NCBI GenBank assembly: GCA_011503125.2
Contig: WWBZ02000001.1
Coordinates: 6,014,001-6,078,000 of the forward strand
Reading direction: 5' to 3'
Source of the DNA: Botryosphaeria dothidea
Lineage: Eukaryota > Ascomycota > Dothideomycetes > Botryosphaeriales > Botryosphaeriaceae
DNA length: 64,000 nt
Shown here: in pieces, positions 32,441-42,770 of the stretch
How positions within the stretch are numbered: position 1 is the stretch's first letter
Layout: every line of letters starts with the position of its first letter
Notes under the pieces: model-generated
The model's input: only the letters and a program-made list of their open reading frames with translations
The model's database searches: none
What the model was told of the DNA's origin: nothing
Made by a program: the position numbers and the translations under genes

Positions 32441-33298
32441 TCACAGCTTTGACCCTCCAGTGCCCGTCGAGCATGTTATACCTCCATCCACCACCAAAGA
32501 GTGGCCCGTCACGTATTTCGCCGCCTCGCTCGCCAGAAACACCACCGCATTCCCCACATCCCACGACTCTCCCATCCGCCCCATCGGCACATTATGCTCC
32601 GTAATCCTCCTATAAATCTCCCTCTCCTCCTCCTTCTCGCTCGCCCCAAACGCATCCACCAACGGCGTGTGTATCAGCCCCGGCACCACCGCATTGACCC
32701 TCACGCCCCTCGCCGCATACATGACCGCGCCCGCCCGCGTAAACTGCAGCACCGCCGCCTTCGCCGCCGCATACGCCACCTGCGGCTTGCCGATATACCT
32801 GATGCCCGTGATCGACGCATTGTTCACGACCACCCCGCCGCCAGCCTGCCGCTCCATGACCGGCAGCACCTCGCGACACGCCAGAAACACGCTCTTCAGG
32901 TTCAGCGCGACCTGCGCATCCCAGGCGGCCTCGTCCATGCGCCCTGGATCGCCGTGGGCCGTCGCGCCGACGTTGTTGACGAGCACGTCGATGCGGCCGC
33001 CCAGCGCGGCGAGGGCGCTGCGCACGACGGCGGCGACGTCTGCTGCACGCGTCGCGTCGGCCGCCATGACGTCGCAGCGCGTGCCGGGCGGGAGGCGGGC
33101 CGCGGTGCGCTGGGCGGCGGCGAGGTTGATGTCGCAGCCGAACAGGCGCACGCCGTTGCGGGCGAGCAGGTAGGCGGTTGCGGCGCCGTTGCCGAAGGCG
33201 GCGGCGGACGCGGGCCCGGTCTGGCCGATGCCGATGATGAGGGCGGTTTTGTTGCGGAGGTCGGGGTAGGTGGGGAAGCTGCGGTCGGGTGACGACAT
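32441..33298 (-). CDS. SDR family oxidoreductase (3-oxoacyl reductase-like)
   Basis: Single exon; the start at 33298 (MSSPDRSF) gives 285 aa, while an upstream in-frame ATG at 33442 is less likely. The cofactor loop is an unusual long form, IGIGQTGPASAAAFGNG, as in a known fungal subgroup of classical SDRs, and Asp follows in GCDINLAAA. The NNVG motif, NNASITG with the catalytic Ser, and YAAAKAA (Tyr-x3-Lys) are present. The C-terminal PMGRMGESWDVGNAVVFLAS and VVDGGIT are typical. It should be a cytosolic NAD(P)H oxidoreductase; the substrate is unknown. It is divergently arranged with the MFS transporter at 33709, sharing a 410-base promoter region, so co-regulation is plausible. Confidence 0.88.
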   Translation of the reverse strand: MSSPDRSFPTYPDLRNKTALIIGIGQTGPASAAAFGNGAATAYLLARNGVRLFGCDINLAAAQRTAARLPPGTRCDVMAADATRAADVAAVVRSALAALGGRIDVLVNNVGATAHGDPGRMDEAAWDAQVALNLKSVFLACREVLPVMERQAGGGVVVNNASITGIRYIGKPQVAYAAAKAAVLQFTRAGAVMYAARGVRVNAVVPGLIHTPLVDAFGASEKEEEREIYRRITEHNVPMGRMGESWDVGNAVVFLASEAAKYVTGHSLVVDGGITCSTGTGGSKL

Positions 33299-33708
33299 GG
33301 TTGCTTGATTGGGGAGGAAGGGTGCGGTTGCGCAGGTCAATGGGCAGGCGTCTTGGTATGTGCGAACTTCAATTGCCGGGCTGCGAGGGCTTTGCTGAAA
33401 TATTCTCTTTGTACAGTGCGATTGCGTGATTGCCTCGGGCACCCAGGCCGTGAGTGGGTGGATCTGCTCTACTTCTCCGCATCTCAGCAGTTGCCGTCCC
33501 CACTATTTGGTGCATCTTCTCCGCGTTTGCGGCTTCCCCGTTCCTGCAGTGCGTCCTTCTCCGCATCATTGAAAACTTGGCGCAGGTCGGGCATATTTAA
33601 GCCGAGTAAGTTTGCTTATCGACGTGTCCTGAAGTCTTGTTTCTCCGTTTCTGCCATCTTCGAGGATGGTCAAAACCACTTTATAGGCAGGTCATCATTT
33701 AAGACAAG
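33299..33708. promoter_or_regulatory. Shared divergent promoter region (SDR / MFS)
   Basis: 410 bases between two divergent starts. No gene lies in it. I did not find a clear binding site for a named regulator. Confidence 0.45.
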
Positions 33709-35289
33709 ATGGAAAAGCCAGAGGAAAAGCCCGACGTCACGCTGGCTGAAAATGCTAGTGATGTCTTTCCTGTATGTTCCATTCCCCCGCAATCTGCTTT
33801 ATTTTCGTTGACACTGCACAGAAGCACCAAGAAGAGGCGGGCCTCGAGGCCAGTAGCTCCGACCTCGATGATGCCAAACGCGCCCGCCGTCTCGTCCGAA
33901 AAATGGACCTGCACATCCTCCCCCTCTGTGCATGGGTCTACCTTCTCAACTACCTCGACCGCGGTAATATCGGAAACTCCAAAGTTCTGAACCAAGAAAC
34001 AGGCGACTCGCTCCTCCAGCGAACAGGCATGAACAACATGGACTACGCCGTCGCCGTCTCCCTGTTCTCCCTCGCCTACGCTCTCTTCGAAGTGCCCTCC
34101 AACTGGATCATGAAGCGCTACGTCCGCCCCTCGCGCTGGCTCGCAACCCTCCTCTTCTGCTGGGGCGCCTTCACCATCGGCTTCGCTGGCGTCCAAAACT
34201 ACGCCTCCGTCGTGGTCCTCCGCTTCTTCGTCGGCGTCTTCGAAGCCGGCTTCTTCCCAGGTAAGCTTCTACTGCAGCATTCCCCCCTCCAGCTGCAACA
34301 GACACTGAACTCCCACAGGCTGCGTCTACCTCATCACCTTCTGGTACCCGGTCGAAGAGCGCTCCGTCCGCGTCGCCTTCATCCTCGCCTCCGCCACCGC
34401 CGCCGGCGCCTTCGGCGGCTGCATCGCCTACGGCGTCGGCCACATCAACGGCGCAGCCTCCCTCTCCGGCTTCCGCTGGCTCTTCATCATCGAAGGGCTC
34501 GTCACCATCTCCAGCGTGCTGCTCGTCCTCTTCTTCCTGCCCGACTACCCCTCTCGCGCGCGATTCCTCTCCCCTTCTGACAAGGCATTCGTCGAGCAGC
34601 GCATCGCGCGCCAAGGCGGCGGCTACACCAGCGCCAAAGCGACGCGCGACGAAGTCCTCGAGACGTGCGCGCGCCCGCGCATGCTGGCGCACTACTGCGC
34701 GTACCTGTGCAACTCGGTGCCGCTGGGGTCGCTGACGTTCTTCAGCCCGACCATCGTCGCCGGGCTGGGGTATACATCTATCAAGGCACAACTGATGACA
34801 GTACCCCCTTGGCTGGTAGGATATGTCGTCTGTCTCCTACTCGGATGGTCGGCCGACAGGCATAATGCACGCGGCTGGCATATTGCGCTGTCGTCGACTC
34901 TAGGCGGCGCGGGTTGGCTGACTGCAGGGTTACTCCCCGCTGATGCCTACGCGAAGCGGTACGGGTGTCTGATGCTGTGTGCGTGCGGGGCGTTTCCGTC
35001 GAGTGGCCCGCTGAGTGCGTGGGTGACGTGCAATGTGCCGACGGTGGTGACGATGGGGATTGCGACGGCGTTGAATAACTCGGCGGCGGGGTTCAGTCAG
35101 ATCATTGCGCAGTGGATCTGGAAGGGCGATGAGCAAGACCGAGGGTTTCCGACGGGCAATTTTGTGTGTGCTGCATGTAGTCTTGCCACGGCGGCGATAG
35201 CGATGGGGATGAGATGGAACTATGGGCGAATGAATGAAAGAGGAGATGCTGTGGATTCGAGGGGGATGCGTAGGGTATGGTTATTGTGA
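33709..35289 (+). CDS. MFS transporter, allantoate permease (DAL5-like) family
   Basis: Three exons, 33709-33771, 33822-34260 and 34319-35289, encode 490 aa with about 12 membrane helices. Family signatures are MDLHILPLCAWVYLLNYLDRGNIGNSKV, LFEVPSNWIMKRY, EAGFFPGCVYLITFWYP across the second intron, and FRWLFIIEGLVTI. It should import a carboxylate or other small anion at the plasma membrane. It is a separate branch from the transporter at 8108-9902. Facing it on the other strand is an SDR, so a small uptake-and-reduction unit is a reasonable guess. Confidence 0.9.
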
Positions 35290-35652
35290 TACGGAAGATC
35301 ATTTGGAGTAGTGAGTGCGGTCGAATGGAGAAAGTTGAGCTGGGAAGTCAGATTATATTTTTTTTTTTTTCGGATACTTGCTTGATCGTACGGGGTAAAG
35401 ATTCTTGAGATCATTGCCATATCAAAAACACAGGTGGTCGAAAAGAGATCTCGCTGGGTATGTCATCAGCGCCAATCGGTCCTTTCCAGAAAGAGTGGCT
35501 GACGACGCAGCATCATCATTGGACGCTGTGATTGGTTACGTTATCCCTGTGGGGCCGCCATGATGCACGGATGCGGACGGCTGCACCGGAACATCACCAC
35601 GCACATCTCGTCAACACACTGGCAGGTCTTCATCGTCTCGACGGAACGAACG
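35290..35652. other. Intergenic, GT25 promoter
   Basis: 363 bases with a poly-T run near 35358. An in-frame ATG at 35560 is an alternative, longer start of the next gene. Nothing else recognised. Confidence 0.4.
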
Positions 35653-37030
35653 ATGAACTTATCCTCCTTTCATTTCCGCAGCGCGTTCATTGGTGTCTGC
35701 ATCCTGTCGTTGTTGATCCTCTTGCTATTCAGCCGCAATGCGCCATCGCACCTGCCCCTGACGGGATATGGCTACGGTGCACATGGCTCGGATCTGCTGA
35801 GCCATGTCTTCAACCGAACCCTCGGAGTCAGTTACATGATCCCAGCTGATGATCAGCCGCTGACAGCTCGTAGTTCCAGAAGATTTTTGTTATCAACCTC
35901 CCGTCACGGACTGATCTCCGCGATTCCATGTCGTTGGCCGCGGCATTGACTGACCTGGAGATGGAGTATGTTGATGGTGTCACCGGCGTTGACGACAAGG
36001 CACTTCCTCCGGGTGCTAAAGAGACGAATCTTGCGAAAGGTAGCTTGTATGCCTGGAGGGCGCATATGAATGTCTTGCGAACGTGAGTTTTGCATCTATC
36101 TTACTCCCTCTATAGTCAACATTGATGCATTCGTCCCTTACCGTGGGCGAATATTCCTTCTATTATTCTCGTGAAAAGGTTCAATTCCACTCACCTCCCT
36201 TTAGAATTGTCGAGCAAAACCTCACCTCCGCCCTCATCCTCGAAAACGACGTCGACTGGGACATCCGCCTCAAGCAGCAACTGCGCTCCTTCGCCCTCGG
36301 CGCCCACCTCCTCATCCAGCCCCTCACCGGCACCACCTCCACCTTCCTCGACCCGACCTACCCGGCCCCGCGCTCCCCCGACGACCAGCCCACCAACTTC
36401 GACGTCGCCGACTTCACCGCCGCGCGCACCGTAACGCCACCGACCACCTCCCCCTACGGCGACGTGCACCGCTGGGACGTGCTCTGGCTGGGCCACTGCG
36501 GGACGCGCTTCCCCAAAGCGAGCGACGCCAACGCGCCGCTCGGCCGCGCCGTCATCGCCGACGACGCCAGCGTGCCCGAGCAGCAGCACCTCGACGTCGA
36601 GGACGGCGGGTGGGACTTGCTGACTAAATACCCCGTGCACACGCGCGTCGTGCATCGGGCGCGCGTGAGCACGTGTACGCTGGGGTACGGGGTGTCGCAG
36701 CAGGGGGCGCGGCGGCTGCTGTACGAGCTGGGGATCAGGAATGTGACGGGGACCGCGGATATGATGTTTCGGAGCGTGTGTGATGGGGTGGAGGGGAGGC
36801 CGCTGTTGACGTGCTTAACGGTGCAGCCGCAGATTTTCTCGCATCATCGGCGGGCTGGGGATGTGGCTGCGTTTAGTGATATCAATGATCGGACGGGGTA
36901 CAATGAGCAGGCGTATACGAAGAACGTGAGGTGGAGTACTAGGTTGAACTTCGATAGGCTACTGTATGGGCGGACAGATTATGTTGATTTGTTCAGGGAT
37001 GGGGAGCCGGAGAACCATTTCGAGGGTTGA
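35653..37030 (+). CDS. Glycosyltransferase family 25-like membrane protein
   Basis: Three exons, 35653-35826, 35874-36082 and 36205-37030, encode 402 aa. The start at 35653 puts a single membrane anchor (AFIGVCILSLLILLLF) right at the N-terminus, a type II topology expected for Golgi transferases; the ATG at 35560 adds 31 unlikely residues. The body has FQKIFVINLPSRTDLRDSM, GSLYAWRAHMNVLRTIVEQ, and LILENDVDWD, the acidic metal/nucleotide-sugar site of GT25 (usually LIxEDDVDW). CTLGYGVSQQGARRLLYEL fits the later conserved region. It should add a sugar to a glycan or protein in the secretory pathway; donor and acceptor unknown. Asn in place of one of the acidic residues in ENDVD is worth noting. 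Confidence 0.82.
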
Positions 37031-38507
37031 TTGGCATTCAGAGCTATAAGTTCCTAGACACGACGATAGATGAGTTTGGCTGAAAAGAGACAATATAGAC
37101 AGAGAATTGATGACATTGAAATAGGGACAGAAAATGTGGGGATCGCTTAGCCCTTATGATCGTAAGCGTGATCTTGGGATTCAGCTGAAATTTCGGAATA
37201 CTGCAAAGTACTCTCCTTACCGCTGTCACCGCGGCACTTCCCAACTTCTGTCTTGGGATGACAAAGTGCATGATAACCTGCGACGGTGGGGCCATGTGAT
37301 GGTTGGAATTATGGAACGGAGATTGGATTTGATGCTGGTCAGTGCTACTCCAGAAGCAACGAAGACTTCTCGCTGGCGAAAGAAAGAGGACGATGGTGTG
37401 TCATCTTGCTGTGCTTAATGTAGGGATCGAGTGAGGTCGTGAATGCAGCGCGTATCGCAGGGTACGTTCGCAGTTTTTTCCCACGGAAGATCGGCACTGC
37501 GGCCAAGACCGGAAAGCTGCACACATGTATTAACGAAATCCTTCCGGTCATTCGAGTTTATTCTTTGAGGCTTCAAGAGTGCTCTGTGACGCCACATCTT
37601 TCCACATCGTGCTTACGACCGCAATGCCAAGTCCGGACCCACAGCATGAGGTACGCTAATTGGTGAACATGCATGTCAGTACCGTGTTGTACGGCATAGC
37701 CGGTGTCTAATTTGGCTGTCCATCGGGTACGGAGCCTAGCTCTTCAAAGGATGAAGACTAAGAGTGAGGGTGGATGTTTAAAGTGAAGTTGCTCCGTCGC
37801 GACTTGTCCTCGGTGTCTGTGTAGCGAGGTCGCATCTACTCGCATCCTTTTCTGATGGGCCCACTTTCATTAATGTCGTCGATTATGCACGTAACTTTTG
37901 CCAGCTCCATCATAGGTACCGCGCTGGTAGCCGCCCAGGACGATCACTGCTGGTGACTCAAGATACTGCGCGTCGGTTGAAACGGTCGAAATAACACCAA
38001 CTTCAACCGCGACCGGCGCACCAGAAAGCTCGGATATCGCTGGACCAAAGCCGTGTTGCCGTTACAGCAGATACCAAATCTGTGATGCCATATTCTGTGC
38101 CTCCATCTTCTCAGCAACAGCAATGGACTTCACTGACTACATAACCACCAGCAACGACCCGGCCGACTTCCCGGACACAACAACAAGAAGCTCGACACAG
38201 AGCCTTTCGCCGACCACGAACGACGACGATTTGATTCCGGTAGCAGTAGGCCGGCACAATTAATGGACTATCTCCTACTCTCCGCCACCGTCCGCCACGC
38301 CATTCACCACGGTCGACGGCATTCCAGTACATCAGCAAAATTCCCCAGCCGATTTCGGCTAGGAGCATTAGGTCTTTTATAAACCATACCCACTTTTTAG
38401 GTTAATAACTCCGAGTTTATACCTAATAAGGTAAGTAGGACTAGTAGGTCTAGTACTTCTAGAACTCGTATATATGGACTACTTTTCGCTACTACTACGT
38501 TTATAGC
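37031..38507. other. Intergenic with possible surface-protein fragment
   Basis: About 1.5 kb. A plus-strand frame from 37931 to about 38260 is Ser/Thr-rich (DFPDTTTRSSTQSLSPTT) with a Cys-containing segment and no ATG until 38123. Near 38300 the string PFTTVDGIPV resembles PFTTVQGVPV inside the truncated gene at 39352-40089. Bases 38328-38349 form one arm of a 22-bp inverted repeat with 39357-39378. From about 38390 the DNA becomes AT-rich with repeated CTAG-type motifs. Confidence 0.45.
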
Positions 38508-38512
38508 TAACG

Positions 38513-38761
38513 TGTTACGGTTTGAACCCTGAGGGTGCCTTGGATGGATCCTGCGGCGAGACCTTGGGTTGAGAGGACCCTGAAGCTCAATAAAGCCCAA
38601 CAAGAAAACCTTGCAACTCGCTACCAGTAAAAGGAACTCTAGAGAGATATATAAGCAGCGCTACCTTGCTTAAATCTTGCTTCCTTTTCTCTTTAGCTTA
38701 GTCTTCTTGTAGATAGAATGCCACTGCATTTCCGCGAGTGCACCGGATGCAAGCCATCACA
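38513..38761 (+). mobile_element. Solo LTR (family B), left copy
   Basis: 249 bp, from TGTTACGG to CATCACA (TG...CA ends), with TATATAAG near 38647. Its 5' flank is TAACG (38508-38512) and its 3' flank CTTCT (38762-38766), so it lacks a normal duplication; see the inverted partner at 38978-39226, whose flanks carry the missing halves. Confidence 0.85.
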
Positions 38762-38977
38762 CTTCTAGAGCTTCTAGAGATTCTAGAGCTTTTAGTCGGT
38801 CTAGTACTTCTAGAACCTATGTACACGGACTATTTCTAATAATTTATATTTATTTTCTTATAGTCTATATATATAAAACTTACTAAAGCTCTCTCTATAA
38901 TTATCGACGCTTTTTAAAAAATGACTTAAAATTTAGACGATTTAGCGAAATTTTATACGCGTTAGCTATAAACGTTA
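38762..38977. repeat. 216-bp AT-rich segment apparently inverted between two LTRs
   Basis: Very AT-rich, with CTAGAG-type short repeats at its left end and CGTTAGCTATAAACG near its right end, a motif present in reverse complement at 38498-38512. Turning this segment round gives each flanking LTR a perfect 5-bp target-site duplication. Confidence 0.7.
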
Positions 38978-39226
38978 TGTGATGGCTTACATCCGGTGCA
39001 CTCGCGGAAATGCAGTGGCATTCTATCTACAAGAAGACTAAGCTAAAGAGAAAAGGAAGCAAGATTTAAGCAAGGTAGCGCTGCTTATATATCTCTCTAG
39101 AGTTCCTTTTACTGGTAGCGAGTTGCAAGGTTTTCTTGTTGGGCTTTATTGAGCTTCAGGGTCCTCTCAACCCAAGGTCTCGCCGCAGGATCCATCCAAG
39201 GCACCCTCAGGGTTCAAACCGTAACA
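38978..39226 (-). mobile_element. Solo LTR (family B), right copy in inverted orientation
   Basis: 249 bp, near-identical reverse complement of 38513-38761 (for example one A/G difference in the GATGGCTT(A/G)C end). Its left flank is CGTTA (38973-38977), its right flank AGAAG (39227-39231). Confidence 0.85.
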
Positions 39227-39351
39227 AGAAGTACTAGAAACTCTAGAACTACTAGTCCTATTTACTATATTAGATATAAACTCGGAGTTACTACCTATAC
39301 GAGTCCCCTTTCGGGCCCTCCGGCCCGTATACCTTCCGCATATTTAGGGCC

Positions 39352-40089
39352 TTGGCGCTGGGGAATTTTGCTGATGTAGCGGCGGTGCATCTCGCAAATG
39401 TGGGCGTCGCGGGCTGCAACAGTATGCTTTCCACTGGCGTGTACACGTGCGAGGCGTACGCTACGCAGCTGTCAGCTTGGGTAGCGGGCACCGTCACGAT
39501 GGACCCGGGCTCCTTTGCCAGAGTGGGGTCCCCCATCGGCGATGAACCACTCCTGGCGATGGCGGTACAGACGCGTATTTACATCGGCTCGCACACGGTC
39601 GAGATGCCACCGCCGATACCGTTCACGACCGTGCAAGGCGTGCCTGTGGTGACGAGGTGGGCGGATGGGCCGCGGTACACGCGGGAGTGCAGGACGTGGT
39701 CGGAGGGCGACGGGCATACGTCGGAGTTTTCGATGAAGGGTGGGGTGGGCACCGCTCCATATTGCCAGGATCAACATTTGACGGAATTCTTAGTGGAAGA
39801 CAGGACGTTGGCGCCCGGGGAGACGACTATGTTTGATAGTATCACCGTGTCGGCAGGGACAGGATTTCTCATTGTGGCATCGGAGACGGTAAGAAATACT
39901 GGCTCCGTGACCGGATCAACCACCCAGACGAGCGTGACTAGTTCCGGTTCTCGGACGGCTGAGGAGAGTGCGAGTGGCGAGGAGAATGAAGCTCAAATGC
40001 TGAGGATGTTGCTGCTACCAGCGTTTATTGTCATAGCCATTGCTATGATGTTTTTTTTTTTTTATGTCAGTACAGCTGTGTACGAATGA
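39352..40089 (+). pseudogene. 5'-truncated single-pass surface protein
   Basis: An open frame of about 245 codons with no ATG at its left end; it begins LGNFADVAAVHLANVG exactly where the 22-bp inverted repeat (39357-39378) starts. The chain has an extracellular-looking part with spaced cysteines (AGCNSM, YTCEAY, RECRTW, PYCQDQ), a Ser/Thr-rich stalk (TGSTTQTSVTSSGSRT) and a C-terminal membrane helix (LLLPAFIVIAIAMMFFFFYV). The signal peptide expected for this layout is absent. The 5' part was probably lost or displaced by the repeat island on its left; a Ser/Thr-rich fragment at 37931-38260 is a candidate remnant. Function unknown. Confidence 0.6.
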
Positions 40090-40797
40090 AGGATCAATAC
40101 GCACCAAAAACGTGGCTCGTTGTGACCTGAAGACAGTGATGCCGAGCATCGAGCGTGAGGTTGCTAACCATGAGAGGTTGAGTCACTCGTCCATCATAAC
40201 CTTAACGTACGAAGTCAATTCGGTGTCAGTCTTGCCAGGATGAAAATTTTCGTGCAGGTCTCTGGCAGCGGAAGGATGGAAGGTGGAAATGGAAGCCGCG
40301 GCCGATAGGGTAACGAGCCAAGCTTTGGTCGCGCTAACCCCGATTAGGGCACAGGGCAAATTTGGGGTCCTTCAAGCTCAGTAATGTCGATAGCAGGTGA
40401 GATCAAGAACTGCGTGGTTGATTGCTGTAATGTTTAAAAGCGTGAATTAACGCATGGGGAGTGGAAGCATTCGTCCGGACGCAAGTGTACAAGAATACCA
40501 ATTACATTTACGTCCGGACGAATGCTTCCACTCCCCACAACAAGGGCAGATTGCGGCGCACATTTGTACCCAACCTCTCACTGATGTAGCACAATCACGA
40601 TCGCAAGAGTCCATCTCGAACTATAAATGATTATTGGTATATTTACGGTATATCGTTATGTAATCGCATCTTCGTCATAAAACCCATCTCATCATGACCT
40701 ATGGTATCAGCCCTTCTCCCTTCACATCGTACATACAACATGCCCGCTATTTCTCTTGTGGAAATAGCATTCTCCTCCTTAGAGTCCTCACTCCCGT
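40090..40797. other. Intergenic with hairpin element
   Basis: No gene. It contains the perfect inverted repeat described next. Confidence 0.5.
40455..40537. repeat. Perfect 27-bp inverted repeat (83-bp hairpin, MITE-like)
   Basis: Left arm 40455-40481 begins TGGGGAGTGGAAGC and ends GTCCGGACG; right arm 40511-40537 is its exact reverse complement; the loop is 29 bases of AT-rich DNA. The same arm recurs at 25538-25563. This fits the ends of a tiny non-autonomous DNA element or collapsed terminal inverted repeats. No convincing target duplication is visible. Confidence 0.8.
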
Positions 40798-42632
40798 TTA
40801 GACGGCCTTCTCCACATAGGAAACGTTACCCTTCACATCCTTTCCGTGATGCAGCGGGTCGATCTGCCTTCCATACTCATCAATGACGCCCGCACTGATG
40901 TTCTCCTCAAAGACATCAACCTGGGTGCTAGCAAACTTGCGCGCGCTGACACCCCGCTCGAATAGCAGATCCAGCTCAGCGAAGGAGCGGCCGGACGGCT
41001 CCGGAACACGGAAGTAGGTGTAGATGATGCAAAGGAAGCAGATGCCGGCCCAGAAAAACCCGGTGAAGTTGCTCCAGTCCCAAGCGCCGGGGTTCAGCAT
41101 GTAAGGTGACAGCACTCCGCAGATGATGCCGACAACGTTGTAGAGGTTGCGGCCCAAAACAACGGTCTTGATCTGCAGCCTGCGCGTGGAAATCTCGGCA
41201 ACGAGGGAGTAGCAGACGGTTCCGACGGTACACTGGTAGATAGCGGCCCAACCGATCATCATCGCGCCGGTGGCCATAGACGCCGCCTTGCGGTGCTCAT
41301 CGCCCACGAAACCGAGACATCCCATAACGAAGAGCATGACGAACAAACCCATCAGACCGTAAAGGTAGAGCGAGCGGCGACCAATACCGCGGTTCATCAA
41401 GAACCAAGCTGCAAAGGTACCCACACAATTAATTCCGTACTGGCCAAGCGCGAAGTCGTAAGAGGTCGAAGTAGGCACGCCGGCCTGTTGCAGGAAGTAG
41501 GTCGAGTACGAGGAGAAAGCGTTTCCAGACAGATTTTGCATGGCCCAGCACATGCAGATAATCTCGGTACGGCGCAGGTCAGTGCCCTTGAAACAGTCGA
41601 GGTAGCTGGCACCGGCGGTGATCTTCTGCTCGAGAGCGGTCGTGTGCGTCATCATGGCGATCGTCTCGTCGGCATCGAAGTCGGTCTCGCGGTTCATGCT
41701 CGTGAGGCGGAGGAGGTTCTTCTTTGCCTCAGCAATCTTACCCTTGCGGACAAGCCACCACGGCGATTCCGGCGCGAAGAACACTCCAATAATCAAAGGA
41801 ACAGGCCACATCCATTGCAGGGCGTAGGGAATGCGGTAGGACCATTGGTCTGTGCGGTGAAGCATGGATTTGACCACCCCGACTCCGATAAGTTGTCTGT
41901 CAACCACAATTAGTATAAAAACATCAGAATTAGGTCAGGAAAAACCGCACCCGAGTCCCCAGCAAGCGTTAACCCATGTTGTGAGATATCCACGAAGTGC
42001 AACGGGTACGACTTCGGAGGCGTATGTGACGGTGAGAGTTTGGAAGACACCCCACGGAATTCCGGCCAGAATTTCTCCGACCTGCAGCGCAACGACGCTC
42101 TGAGCAGTAAAGAAGATAGTAATAAAGCCAGTGAGAAGGACAAGAGAGCCTATAATTGTCTTGCGGTATCCAAACTTCTCCGAGGCCCAACCGTTGATCA
42201 TCAGGCCGATGATTTCTCCGACGTAAACACCGTTGCTCAGACCGGCCTGCCAAGCCGCCGGAACCTGGTAAGTACCATCGGGAAGCTGCTCGCCGAATTT
42301 CTTATTGAACTCGGGGAATGCGTAGAAGTTGGACAGGAGACAGGTTTGGTAGCCTGCACGTGACTGTGTGAGAAATTTGCTGAAAAGGGAAAGAACGAAA
42401 ATCACCCACCTTCCATGACGATGCACGTGCTAATAAGCATGCTCCACGCGACAGCCTTAGGATAAAGCTTGATACCCTGTAGAAGAGTCATGCTCTTTTC
42501 CTTGTCGGTGGCCAGCTTCGCATCGTGCTTGAGGACCTGGACGGTCTTGGTGGGCTCGAGCTGGTCCTCCGGAGGGAAGTGAAGCGGCTCATTGTTGGAA
42601 GTGGGCGCAATGTCGCCCTTGTTGTCAGCCAT
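40798..42632 (-). CDS. MFS sugar porter, alpha-glucoside/maltose permease-like
   Basis: Three exons, 42410-42632, 41951-42353 and 40798-41896, encode 574 aa with about 12 membrane segments. Marks of fungal alpha-glucoside:H+ symporters are IVMEGYQTCLLSNFYAFPEF, GEIIGLMINGWASEKFGYRKTI (sugar porter loop), EILAGIPWGVFQTL, YLTTWVNACWGLGQLIGVGVV, and PESPWWLVRKGK. The C-terminal RVPEPSGRSFAELDLLFERGV is also typical. It should import maltose-type disaccharides at the plasma membrane. Four SYGGRG motifs lie just upstream (42663-42770), which fits glucose repression. No alpha-glucosidase gene lies next to it in this window. Confidence 0.9.
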
Positions 42633-42662
42633 GATGTCGGTGCGATTGGGTTGGTGGTCTTC

Positions 42663-42770
42663 CCGGGGTGACGAGCAGCGAAGCAGCTGACCTGGAGAGA
42701 TGAGCAGCGAAGGGATCTCGGGCTGGTCTTATAGGGCCGGGATGAAAACGAATGCGGGGTCCCCCTGGGG
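42663..42770. promoter_or_regulatory. Cluster of CreA-type SYGGRG sites
   Basis: CCGGGG at 42663-42668, CTGGAG at 42692-42697, GCGGGG at 42754-42759 and CTGGGG at 42765-42770, all within 140 bases upstream of the sugar-porter start. The motif is short and the region GC-rich, so chance occurrence is possible. Confidence 0.35.

Noticed and set aside
38513..39226. Intact LTR retrotransposon
   Set aside because: The LTRs are inverted, not direct, and only 216 bp lie between them with no gag or pol sequence.
38497..39240. Palindrome from simple inverted duplication
   Set aside because: A simple palindrome would give reverse-complementary outer flanks. The flanks cross over (outer left matches inner right), which fits inversion between two solo LTRs better.
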